The notes below the pieces were generated by a model. It was not told the origin of the DNA, did not search any database, and worked only from the letters and a program-made list of their open reading frames with translations. 64,000 nucleotides of DNA from Armillaria gallica (taxonomy: Eukaryota; Basidiomycota; Agaricomycetes; Agaricales; Physalacriaceae): assembly GCA_037576215.1 (NCBI GenBank), contig JBANDB010000001.1, forward strand, positions 1,054,001-1,118,000. Reading direction: 5' to 3'. Shown piece after piece: positions 23,390 through 33,428 of the stretch (positions are counted from its first letter, which is position 1; every line of letters starts with the position of its first letter). Both the position numbers and the translations under genes were made by a program.

Positions 23390-25938
23390 TTAAGCGGCCG
23401 CCTTGATGATGTCCGCAGCCTGCGGAGGGAGTTCATTCAGCTTCGAAATACCATGGTCCTATAAGCTGACACTGACCTTCTCCGCCATAGCGTAGATAGT
23501 TGTATGGGGGTGTGAGGCAATGTGGACAGGAATGATTGAGGCGTCGGCCTAAAGAATAGCACGAAGCGACCATAAGAGTTTGTACATCAAGGCTACGAAG
23601 TTTCTATGCTTACCACCCGCAAGTTTTTGGTACCATAGACCTTCACATTCGCATCCACAACGCCTCCGTCCTCTTTAGGGAGCATTGAGGCGGTTCCGAT
23701 GGGATGATAGACAGTCATGCCGGTACTCCGCACGTAGTCCTGGAGCTGCTCGTCGGACTTTATGTCCCTCCCGGGAGAAATCTCGCCTTTGACGACCGTG
23801 CTGAGAACGTCCGACTTGATGAGCTTGCGAGCGAACTTGAGACCCTCGGCGAGGATTTGAACGTCGATATCTTCCTCGAACATGTGGGGGTCAATCTCGG
23901 GTTGCGCCTGGGGATCTGTAGAGTTGATGTGTACCGTGCCACGAGAGAAAGGATGGGCTGCGGCAAGTAACCAAGAAACGTAGTGCTTTCCAGGCTCGGG
24001 CATCGTAGTCCCGGTTGGCATATATCCATTGAATGTTGCAAATCTGGAGTTCATAGCACATGTCGTCAGAAAGATGAGAAAAAACCATGTGGAAAGTAAA
24101 CGTACTCCAAGTCAGGGATGTTAGCGCGTTTGAGCCACTCTGACTGTGCCTTGAACGTCGGGTTAGAGGAAGCGTCGGCGATCTTATCCGCTTTTGCTGT
24201 GATCTCCTCCACGGACTCCTCAGACATGTAAGTCTGGGCTGAGATGAATGAGTAAAGACCGGGCCCGTTAGAGGTCAGTCGGCCTTGTTTTTTCTCTTGA
24301 CTAAAAAAAAAGGCGCCGTTATGAGGGAGTTTCCGCCGACGAGTGAAAATTTACGCACTATAGTTGGAATTCCAACGCAGCTTGTTGTGGGTCCATCATC
24401 ATATCCATCGATTCATACTTGGGATCAATCTCGGCGATGAAAGCGGATGTATAATGGTCCTGGCGAAAGCTCAAACCATGTCATGACCGTACGAGGTGAC
24501 ACAAACCTGATAGTTGTTTCCGACCCCGGGGAGGTCGAGCACAACCGGAATGTTATGGGCTTCTAAGATCTTTTTATCACCGATGCCCGACAGTTCTAGT
24601 AACTGCGGGGTCTTCATGGTACCTGATCGAATCTTGAGTACGACAATGAAGCAAAGCGTTACCTACACGTACCTAGCGTCAGGACAACCTCCTTGTTTGC
24701 AGACACGGTGCGCAGCTCCCCGCCCTTCGAATACTCGATGCCAGAAGCGATGATCTCGCCAGAAGACTCATCGGTCTTCAAAAGGATGCGCGTCGCTTCT
24801 GCACCAGTGATCAATGTTAAGTTACTCTTATGTTTATTCGGGCCGTAGTATTCCTGTGGCGTTCCGTCAATTCCAATGCGATTGATCAATGACCAAGCAT
24901 AAGTCTCACAGAAGCTGCCGAACTACGGACACAGTGTTCTGGGTGAACGGATAGTTGCATTGGGTAAACACCACCACTGTAACCGTCGTACTAGGAGGAA
25001 ATTTCAAATACTCAGTCGTGGGGTCGAAAGGTACGATAACGGCAAAAACTCACGTATTCGGTGTTAAGGGGGACCCCGACAGAAGCAAATCCGTCGATGA
25101 GAGGCTTGAGGATGTTACTGGACCACCGAGAGAGCGTCCTGTGGATAGGTCCACTTGAACCGTGCATTTCAGGGTTGAACTTGATCCCAGTGTCGGCTGA
25201 TTGTTCCTCTGTGATTGTGAAGGTCTCGGACTGGCGGATGACAACATTAACGGATGTAATGCAGCCGAAACGACAACATACCTTCTTGAAATAGGGAATC
25301 AAGTTTTTCCAATTCCATCCAGTCGCGCCCAACGTTTCAAACGCTGGGTTAACATCTTTAGTACACTATTGAGATCATGGTACTCCGAGCTCACCGTCAT
25401 ATTCTGCGATGTTACCCCTGTATTTTCGCTCAGCTCAGTAGCACTATACGAAAAACGTCGGAGTGACTTACTTTCCGAGCGCGACGATGTTTGTCTGATG
25501 ACAAGGCATCAGTCTGGGCCAGTCCGCAATTTAGGCACAATTAACTCACAGTACCGCATCCACCGACGACCTTTCCCCTGGAGTAATGCGTCAGACCCCC
25601 AAAATTAATTATCAGAACCCTGCAACTCACCGAGGGAGCCAGAGGCTGCGCCCTTTCGCGCCAGGCTGGGGTGTGGTGTACATCTTCCAGTCCATATCAG
25701 AAGGACCTCTCAGATGCATAGCCGCGAGTCCTTCAAGAAGACGCGTCAGAAGCTGTACGCTGTCGGGAGGAGGAAGAACGGTACCAGGAATGAGAACATC
25801 AGGACGACTTGACTGATCCTCTCCAGCTTCGATGACGCCGACAGAGACGTTGGAATCCTCGGCTAAGCGAGTGGCAATAACCAGGCCGGCGGTACCGCCG
25901 CCCACGACGACGTAGTCAAAGGACACTGGGGCGGACAT
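23390..25938 (-). CDS. GMC (glucose-methanol-choline) oxidoreductase, flavin dependent
   Basis: About fourteen exons join in frame to roughly 600 residues. Residues 8-25 carry the FAD dinucleotide-binding motif ([17 protein letters not shown]), followed by the E of VIEAGE, which contacts ribose. The first GMC signature region is GKVVGGCGT, with Cys where Ser is usual. The second signature, [16 protein letters not shown], is exact. The catalytic His is in YHPIGTASM and the second active-site His in [12 protein letters not shown]. No secretion signal precedes the FAD motif, so it is probably intracellular, unlike secreted aryl-alcohol oxidases. The family oxidises alcohols with O2 or another acceptor; the substrate is unknown. 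The exon after GGCGT is the least certain. The gene converges with the MFS gene, 443 bases apart. Confidence 0.9.
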
Positions 25939-27466
25939 CGATAAATCCGTTAGGTGGCAGGTATAGACTTGGTTGGCGTAAAGGCCAAGTTGGATCCAAT
26001 AGAATCGTCTACGGAGGCGTTATATGGGTTCTAGGAAGACGCTACGATAAACATTTCATAACACATGGAGTACAAGGGGATATATGAACGAACCTGTGGA
26101 ACATCACCCATATGCACACAGGGACATCACCGGCATTGGGAATTCAGGCTGATGTCAGGACTGAGTTTTGAGGAACTTTGCGGGATTCCCTTAGTTGCTC
26201 TGCAGATTCTTCGAATTCTTCACAGACACGTGTCTCCGCTCACGATTGCGGTAACAACTGGCAGGACTTCTCAAGACTTCTGTATTCGACTCGTAAGCTT
26301 GAATCGGACAAATAGTTATTTAGGTGGCCTGCCACTTGACGTCGTGTAATCCATGATGGCAATGATGCTGGTCGCGAGATCTTTTCGCGGATTCCTATCC
26401 TGGGAACTATTTCGCTTAATCTTTTTCTTGAGGGAGCCAACGAGAGCATGGATAAATATACAAGTCTAGCGGATCGCTTAAAATTGGGGCGCACCAAAGA
26501 TCTGGGACATAATGAAACCGCCCGTTGTGGTTTAGAGCGATTGTTAGCCCTTCGGGTGCAAGTATTTCTTGGCTGCCCTGCGAAAGACACATCCCCTCTG
26601 AGGAAAGGGCGGACGGGCTAGCTTCCCCTGGATGCCTGGAGGACCCTCGGCCGTGCAAATTGTCAACAGAGAAATGTTTCTTTATGGTAGGAGCAACCCA
26701 AGAGTACGGTGACGGGAAGGGACCACCACAGACTAGTAGCGACATCAAGAACGAGAGCAAGGGCGAAACGATAGCAGCATCATGCGACATCTGAATGGTT
26801 CTTTCACGGCATGGAAGAGTTTCCGTTCTCGCCGCGACAACAGATTGGCTGGGAAGTCTATCTCCTATGATCCTATCTTTACTGACTCTAGGTCAGCAGA
26901 AGGAGTGAGAATTTCTGTGATTTCAGCATTGGCATCAGAAGATTGTTCGCGGCCGAAGCACAGTTATAGACGCGTTACGGGGTGATGTACTAGGCAAAGA
27001 CCGGCGTACCGCAAAAATTTGAGGGGATGCACCAGTTGAGGGCTTTTGGACAACACGCTGCAACAACCGCCAAATACATTTCCAATACGATCGGCAACTT
27101 CCTTGTCCTTCGCCGAAGTGCTACGACCACACTAGAAACGAGGTTTCCTACTCTCAAGATCCCCTTTATGGGATGGCGCGATTACAGCAGCGTAGACGTC
27201 CCGGCGTTAAGAAATTCTTACGAATTATGACCCTAGGCAACAAAGTGGGAGCATCACAAAATATAGAATCATGGCCACTCATGCAATCAGGGTCCGTAAA
27301 CAAGGTTCCCCATTTGGGGCTGTCAAGTGGGATTTCCATTTGAAGGGCGTCTTTAAGTACCGGTGTTAACGACATATTCCTGATGTTGCCTGTCGTTTAA
27401 TCAGCGGGTCCATCTTATTCCCAACTTATAGGTCTACCACCACCTTGACTTATCTCTGTGTCCACC
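25939..27466. other. Intergenic region
   Basis: It contains the 5' flanks of two divergent genes. A minus-strand frame at 26416-26790 starts with a hydrophobic run but has no other support. No gene is called. Confidence 0.35.
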
Positions 27467-29212
27467 ATGGCCGATACTGCTATACCACTCGTCATAGGTC
27501 TCCCCCAACCCTTTGGTGTGTTCTTGATTGGTACGTCCTTTTACTAGTGCTAGAACGCGTCGACGGCTAACATGAATGTTAGCCATCTGGATTTCCCTGG
27601 TATTGTTCGGAATCATCGTGGTACAGGTATGCGTCTCTGACATTGTAACACGAACAGGCGTTGACGGCCTTTACAGACATGGAACTACTTCAGTTCGTTT
27701 CCCGAGTGAGTGTCGGACGACTTCTCTTGCAGTCAGGAATCCTGACATTCTGGGGGTACAGCGATCCTCTCTGGCAGCGCGTCTACGTCGGGTGCATCTT
27801 CACGGTTGATTTCCTCTGCTCGTTCTTTATCCTTTGGTGGTAAATGACTTTTCTCTTGGCGATGATTCTCTGCTCAGCTTCTGTGCAGGATGTACGACCT
27901 GCTGATCAACGACTGGGGCAACATTGAGCCATACACCCTCATTCACTGGGGTACGTGTCTTCTCCCTCGTCTTCTCCCTTTGTTCTCATGCGATGTTCAA
28001 ATCTATTTCAATAGCTCTCATAACAGGTAGGTAACCCGTGACGGGATTTCAGATACTTTTTCATTCAGTTCTAATGGGCGCTATTGCCTCCAGATCCTTT
28101 ATTCGAGGTAAGGGCGGATATTAGTTTGACACTGTCCGAACAGTGACTAACATGTTGGTTCTAGGGCCTCATTGGACCCATGGTACAGGCGTACTACGCA
28201 TGGAGAATTCATGTAATCTCTGGAACATGGTGGTTGAGTGGGCTCGTCATGTTGTGCTCTCTCATGGCAGTTGGTACGTTTAAAACATCGCTAACGAAAA
28301 TATGTGCTCAATTTCACATTCTAGGCGGTGGCCTTGCTGGAACTAACGCTGCGGCCACGTTGAAGACTTTCCAAAACCTTGCCGAAGCCAAGGTGGTTGT
28401 CATTTTCTGGCTCCTGCCGCCGGCCGTCGCAGATATCATCATCGCCTTCTCCCTGACGTACTATCTGCGCCAACACAAAGGAAGATTCGAGGCCAGTGAC
28501 AAGGTATTGGATAGGATCATTCGCAGTATGTCCATTCTATGCTTCCTGTCTTCGTGTGGTTGAATTCCTCTTTCTTTGTGCTACAGTGACCGTCCAGAAT
28601 GGTGAGACTCTCGTTCGTTTGTCGGCGAAATTTTGTGGCGTCTAACAACTGTGAATCGGCAGGTCTCTTGACAGCTGTTATTGCCGTTATCGACATCATT
28701 ATGTACTTCACAGTTGTAAGTCCACATTTGATATATTTTCTTCTTCGGTTCCTGACAATCGCTTATTTAGACCACTCCTTACCACATTGGCAAGTATCTT
28801 TCCGAACTGTCATCTCTTCGCGTCCTAACAGGCATAACGTTCTCTCTAGCTTTCACATTCATTTTGCCTAAACTTTACGCCAACACGGTCCTCTCGTCAT
28901 TGAACTCCCGTACTTCAATTCGGCGGGACCTCAGCAACCGATCCGATGGACATGGCCTGTCTTCGGGTGGCGTCTCTGCAGTAAGTCGCTGACAACCTCC
29001 GTTCCTGTCTGCTCGTAATTGATTTATATCTTTCCCTTAGCTACATCGCACTCAAGCATCCGGAGTAAGTATTTGTATACACTGTCGAGAAAGCACGTTC
29101 CTGACGTTGGACTTAGGTCATTGTTACGGTCGAGACTCACGAAATGCAAGATACGGTGAAACGCAACGTGGAATGGGATTCAGACCACACATCCGCAGAT
29201 ACCAAGGTCTGA
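27467..29212 (+). CDS. DUF6534-domain multi-pass membrane protein
   Basis: Many short exons chain in frame from ATG 27467 to the stop at 29210-29212, giving about 330 residues. The reading has the seven-helix pattern of basidiomycete DUF6534 proteins: an early helix ending TWNYFSSFPDDPLWQR, a VQAYYAWRIHVIS segment, VADIIIAFSLTYYLRQH, and the hallmark end of the last helix, LYANTVLSSLNSR, followed by a polar tail. The tail ends in an acidic, Thr/Val-rich stretch. The biochemical role of this fungal family is unknown. The family is large in mushroom genomes and membership here is from motif layout only. It is a distinct, more canonical branch than the four DUF6534-like genes at 36.7-40.2 and 55.1-58.6 kb. 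No frame break was seen. Confidence 0.82.
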
Positions 29213-29978
29213 AAAGATTCATCACTATTCATTACCTCTCCGAAATGCAAGGATACCAGAAATACGGTGCATCTCGTTAAAAAAAGAATGTTGTACTTCA
29301 CTTTAGACGCTGGAAGATGGTTTTGTGGGTGGACCGGGTTGGATAAAGGGAACTCCCGATTTGTGGAATTTCCTGATTTCGGCCTTTGTTGACTTATCAG
29401 TTAGTTCCTGAACATTTTCGCGTACACACGTATATGATCTCTTGTATAAATTCCTTGCTATCTCGTGCTTCGTGTACACACCACGGTCGTTATTGTATTT
29501 ATGGTGGCAGATTCCTATACCATACATCAATTGAAGCGCTGGCGTTCTACTCGAAACCATCATGAACCTGAGCGCGTAACAATTTTACTGGTCCACGGTA
29601 ATTAGGTACAGGGAATCGTTCATCTCCCGAGATCGGATGCATTGGAAGGTTCTTGCACCCCATCGAGGTGTACGATTATAAAGCAACGCGCCTCGATACC
29701 TTATTTCAGCCGTACCTTCACAACCGGTACCGGATGCTGACCCTGTACTCAGTGTACTGGCACACAGTAGCTAGTTTACCTGCGACATACATTGCTACGT
29801 CCTGCAAGACGACTCAAGCAGGAGGTGAACTTCAAGCGAACTTCAAAATTGAACACCTTTTAATTCACGTCTAATCGAATTCTTTCTTGCTCCTAGGCGA
29901 TGTAACGTAATTTGGATTGGGGTGAGAAAAGATGGAAACATCGGGAAAGCGTTGGAACTCGTATTTCGAGGTCAGCCA
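29213..29978. other. Intergenic region
   Basis: 3' flanks of the DUF6534 gene and of QCR8. Nothing else was recognised. Confidence 0.4.
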
Positions 29979-30549
29979 TCACTCGTGGTGTCCAGCCTCA
30001 TGGGCGGCCTTGCTATCATGGTACTTCGTATAGTTATTTGCCCACGTATAGAGTCCGTAACCTAATTTGCCGATATCAGGGGAAAGCTTAAGAACGAGAA
30101 GATGGTGACGAACCCAACGCAAAAGGAACGATCCAATATGGAACCTCAGCAGCTACGCGTCTGTAGCCCTGGAATAAATATTCTCGTGCCCAGCCTGGAC
30201 CGGCCCTTGCTTGGAAGGGGGAGAGGGCTAATGGCAACGTCGGGGAAGGAATAAACAAAGCAACGAGCAGAAAAGGAGTGAGCGTCAACACCAACGAATT
30301 CTTGCCAAGGGTAACGCACTGTACTGGTAAACCCCCTTCATCCTTGCGCCGCCGTGCTTGTCACCCCACCACGAACTCTACACGAAGAAAAAGTATGAAT
30401 TTGCATGGTTCCCATTGGTCAAGGAATTGCTCACCCATGCCTGCTTGGCTGCAAAAGAGATTCTCTGGTCAGCATTCCTTGAAAGTAATCCAGCATTGTA
30501 TACACTCACGCCCAGGCATTTCTCCATAACGAATGAGTGTCGGTCTCAT
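29979..30549 (-). CDS. QCR8: Cytochrome b-c1 complex subunit 8 (complex III)
   Basis: Five exons (30549-30510, 30448-30435, 30377-30320, 30227-30114, 30061-29979) encode exactly 102 residues, the family size. The N-terminus MRPTLIRYGEMPGPK and then SSWWGDKHGG match fungal Qcr8, as do YTLSPFQARA, YRRVAAEVPYWIVPFALGYG (the single membrane helix) and the polar C-terminus. Qcr8 is a small inner-membrane subunit of ubiquinol:cytochrome c reductase that packs against cytochrome b. The second exon is only 14 bases long. The start ATG precedes the invariant MRP. The gene is divergent from OST4, with 210 bases between the two start codons, so they may share a promoter region. Identity is confident from the continuous family match; phases agree at every junction. 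Confidence 0.93.
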
Positions 30550-30759
30550 GGTAGGCGATGTTCAAGAGTAAATGTGCTGGTCGTGCCCAGCGTTGGCGCC
30601 GTTCCGTCCCGGTGGGCTTTCGATCCTAACACAGCCAAACAACCGCTCTCCAACGTGGCTCAACGTCATTCCTTGGTATTTCTCATACTTCCTCGACCGC
30701 ACCCTTGTAAGTCTCTGTGTTGCTGTTGAAGACAAATACTGAGTATTTTGCAGTATAAC
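30550..30759. promoter_or_regulatory. Divergent promoter region of QCR8 and OST4
   Basis: Only 210 bases separate the two ATGs. Part of it is a likely 5' UTR intron of OST4 (GTAAGT near 30710, TTGCAG ending at 30753), which leaves under 160 bases for two promoters. Confidence 0.5.
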
Positions 30760-30891
30760 ATGATTACCCACCAGACGTTGTATACGTTGGCGAACGCTCT
30801 AGGGATAATGGCGATGGCTACGGTCATTGGCTATCACTTCGTCGCAGTCAACTCGAAATATCTCTCCAAGGATGCCCAGAGCAAGCCATGA
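30760..30891 (+). CDS. OST4: Oligosaccharyltransferase subunit Ost4 (43 residues)
   Basis: A single coding exon of 44 codons encodes MITHQTLYTLANALGIMAMA, then TVIGYHFVAVNS and a short polar tail. Ost4 is a mini-protein of the same size with one membrane helix; it sits in the ER and holds the catalytic Stt3 subunit together with Ost3/Ost6 in the N-glycosylation complex. The match covers the N-terminal MI[ST]xxxL, the LAN turn and the VIGYHF helix end. The gene is too short to be found by ordinary ORF cut-offs. A probable intron in the leader ends seven bases before the ATG. Position and small size fit the family well; the main uncertainty is only that the match is from memory. Confidence 0.88.
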   Translation: MITHQTLYTLANALGIMAMATVIGYHFVAVNSKYLSKDAQSKP

Positions 30892-31922
30892 TTGGTCCGG
30901 CGAATACGTTGATAGTAGGTGGGCGTCCTTCTTTGTTGTCTGTACCCTGCTAATTCATGCCGTTAGCTGTGTTATATACATTACCGCCTGAGGCGTGAAT
31001 ATAAATATCAATACCCCGAGGTCATCCTCTACCTTGAAAGCTGTAGACAGGCGAGATGCATTCCGCCATATATACGGCCGCGGAAAAATAATGCGTCGTG
31101 GACTCTTGAGTTTCCCGGTTCTCAGCAACAACGCTCTCGTACAAAATCGACGATGAATGGCGTTTACCACATATTCTGGACGCGTTCGTAGAAGTCCACG
31201 CCACGACTTTCGGCATATCTCTTGCTCATTCTACGCTTTGCTCCCAGGCCTAGCAACCGATAATCAAATAATGCTTCTTCGCTGAGCTGTATTGATATTT
31301 TTGGTCATAAGGTTTGGACAGGTAGCACCCTATAGGACGGCTCCGAGTCTCTACATCAGCGTTTAGCTGTTTCCCGCTATACTATATCAAGCTCGCCAGT
31401 CTATGTCGCCTCCCAAGTCGCTTCCACACTTCTGATACGTCGTAACCACATGCTTTGCAGCATATAGCTAACAGTCAGACATCTCTCAATCATTACGCTC
31501 CCACCGTTCTGCCAGCCAGAGGAGAAGATGTTCGCAGCGAAATTCGCTTCAGCAGTCGCCACATCACGAAGAACAGCATCTTTTATTTCTAGTCTATCTG
31601 TTTTTGGTCACTTGACATACGGCTTTCCTGGCAACTCAGAAAAGCACCTTATTTACGAAAGGTGACTATTTGTGTTTCTAAATAGGTTATACCCTGTATC
31701 ATTCCGCGCCTGGGTATTAATATAGGGAGCGAAGGCTCAAAATCAAAAAACAGGAACCCTTCTTTTGCACCTATCATCCTTCGTCTATCGGCTAGGCATT
31801 TTCGAAGTTCTCGTGTGACTTATCATAATAAAACCGTGGAGAACCCGTATCACTTCGCTTCTCCCCCATTCTCCCTCCAAAAAGCTAGAGCGAAATATTC
31901 GCCTCATCCCTTAGCATTCTCG
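30892..31922. other. Intergenic region
   Basis: It holds the OST4 3' flank and the promoter of the secreted protein, with a TATA-like TTAATATAGG near 31717. No gene was recognised. Confidence 0.4.
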
Positions 31923-32418
31923 ATGCCATCCTCACACAATCTATATCTGTGCGTCGTAATGTTCCTGAGCTTGACCGTCGCGGGATGGGCTTCCCCGCTA
32001 GCTGTCATGGAGTTGAGCAAGGTACGTTTTCTTGATTATTTCAGCAACAAAACAAACTAAAGAGTTCAACTCCATTCTGCAGGAGTTGCTACTTTCTTCT
32101 CCACCTCTGGTGGAACCCATCGTTGACCCCGAAATCCCCTCCAAACCGCTTCTTTCGCTGTGGAATCTCCGTCCTGATACAGCCCGGTTATTCCATCATC
32201 CTGCCTCGGGTCACCAACCTCAGCCACAAATCAGTCACACCAGCTGCGCAGAAGACATCTTGGCGTCCCAATATCGTGACGGGCAGTGCTGCGATGATGT
32301 TGGTTGTGCAGTTACTACTGGACCCAGGGATGTGCACCTGCGGTGTAAATCAGTTGACTTGAGCAGGTTTGGAAAGAGTGGGCACGAGCAGTTCTGCATT
32401 AGGGCAGGTTATATATGA
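31923..32418 (+). CDS. Small secreted cysteine-containing protein
   Basis: Two exons (31923-32021 and 32083-32418) give 144 residues. The N-terminus is a clear signal peptide: a short polar start, the hydrophobic core LYLCVVMFLSLTVAGW, and likely cleavage after ...GWASP/L. The mature part has a Pro/Leu-rich segment and then six Cys in the last third (TSC, QCCDDVGC, RCKS, FCIR), an even number compatible with three disulfides. The 61-base intron ends TTCTGCAG and keeps the frame; other acceptors are too short or break it. I recognise no family. Such proteins are often called effector-like or hydrophobin-like, but the Cys spacing is not that of a hydrophobin. The role is unknown and extracellular location is inferred. 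Confidence 0.68.
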
Positions 32419-32935
32419 TTCGAAGGTCTCGGGGACCGGGAACATGCGAGTCCTAAAACCTTAGGCTTGCTTTTTACAGAGATACGTACAGCGGACCACC
32501 CGTAGGAGACTGCTTTGGTGGTTCGTCTATGACTGGTCACTATTTCTTCAGGTTTACGATTGTATCATAGCATTGTACATACGCGCAACTTAGATAACCA
32601 TTGCTATCATAGATCCAAGCGTTGATAAGAACTTCGCACGAAGTCGGGGCTACTGGCAAATGTTTTACCGGGATCCAGACCCTCCGCTGCCCGCCGTTAA
32701 GGCGCGTCACTTCCTTTATTGCACTGTCCAGGCGGCACGTTCCCGTGTCCAGGCTGAGGGTCCCCCACATGACGCTCCCTTCCCGTATCTCGTGCCCTGG
32801 TCATAGACTGTCTCACTGCTTCGGGGCCATTCCATTGAGTTCTATCCATTCCGCCTGGGCAGGTGACATCACCTAGCCCTCATATATATATACCATTCCT
32901 CTCACCGTTCCCACCCATTCGATATCCTCACAACA
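32419..32935. other. Intergenic region with TATA element
   Basis: A run CATATATATATACC near 32880-32893 sits about 45 bases before the ATG at 32936 and is the likely TATA box. A 76-codon minus-strand frame (32540-32770) has no support. Confidence 0.45.
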
Positions 32936-33267
32936 ATGTTCCCCACAAGAATCCCTCGAGCAGCAGCAGCTGGCTTTGGTGGAACCAACATGCCGAGGTT
33001 CATGATGAACCAGCCCAAGAACAACAGCGTGGTATGCTCATACTCCGCTTAAGTTCTCGTCTCCTTTGTTGACGACGCTGCAGGTTATGGGCGTCGCGGG
33101 CTTGATGGGCCTCACAGGCTTGCTATATTGGTGGGGCTACCATGACATGGAGCTTCGGCATCCAGTAACGGCAGAAGCCGGTATGTCTGGTATCCTGATG
33201 TTCAACGCGGCGATGTTGGACTGACTGGCATTTTGATGTAGTCGAATCACCAACTTCGAAGACTTGA
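32936..33267 (+). CDS. Small single-pass membrane protein, possibly mitochondrial
   Basis: Three exons (32936-33031, 33084-33180, 33242-33267) give 72 residues. The N-terminus is basic and Ala-rich without acidic residues (FPTRIPRAAAAGF), as in mitochondrial presequences. It is followed by a short polar stretch (NMPRFMMNQPKNNS), one hydrophobic helix (VMGVAGLMGLTGLLYWWGY) and an acidic C-terminal tail. A strong TATA box lies just upstream. Size and layout are like accessory subunits of inner-membrane complexes, and it stands near QCR8, but I cannot assign it to a named subunit. Splice phases match at both junctions. Confidence 0.68.
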
Positions 33268-33428
33268 GCACTTTCGCTTACAAGCCTCTCCACTCATAAA
33301 GTACTTATTTAACGGCGGTGGGCCATGTACGAGACGAACGAACAAAAAATTAAAAGTGTATAACAAATGCAGAACTGGATGTAACAATAGTCATACTAAC
33401 TTAGCATTCCCATTCACATCCCCATTCA

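Noticed and set aside
26416..26790. 124-codon minus-strand ORF with hydrophobic N-terminus
   Set aside because: Signal-like start but no further support; may be chance.
32540..32770. 76-codon minus-strand ORF
   Set aside because: Lies between two well-supported genes, over a promoter region, without a family match.
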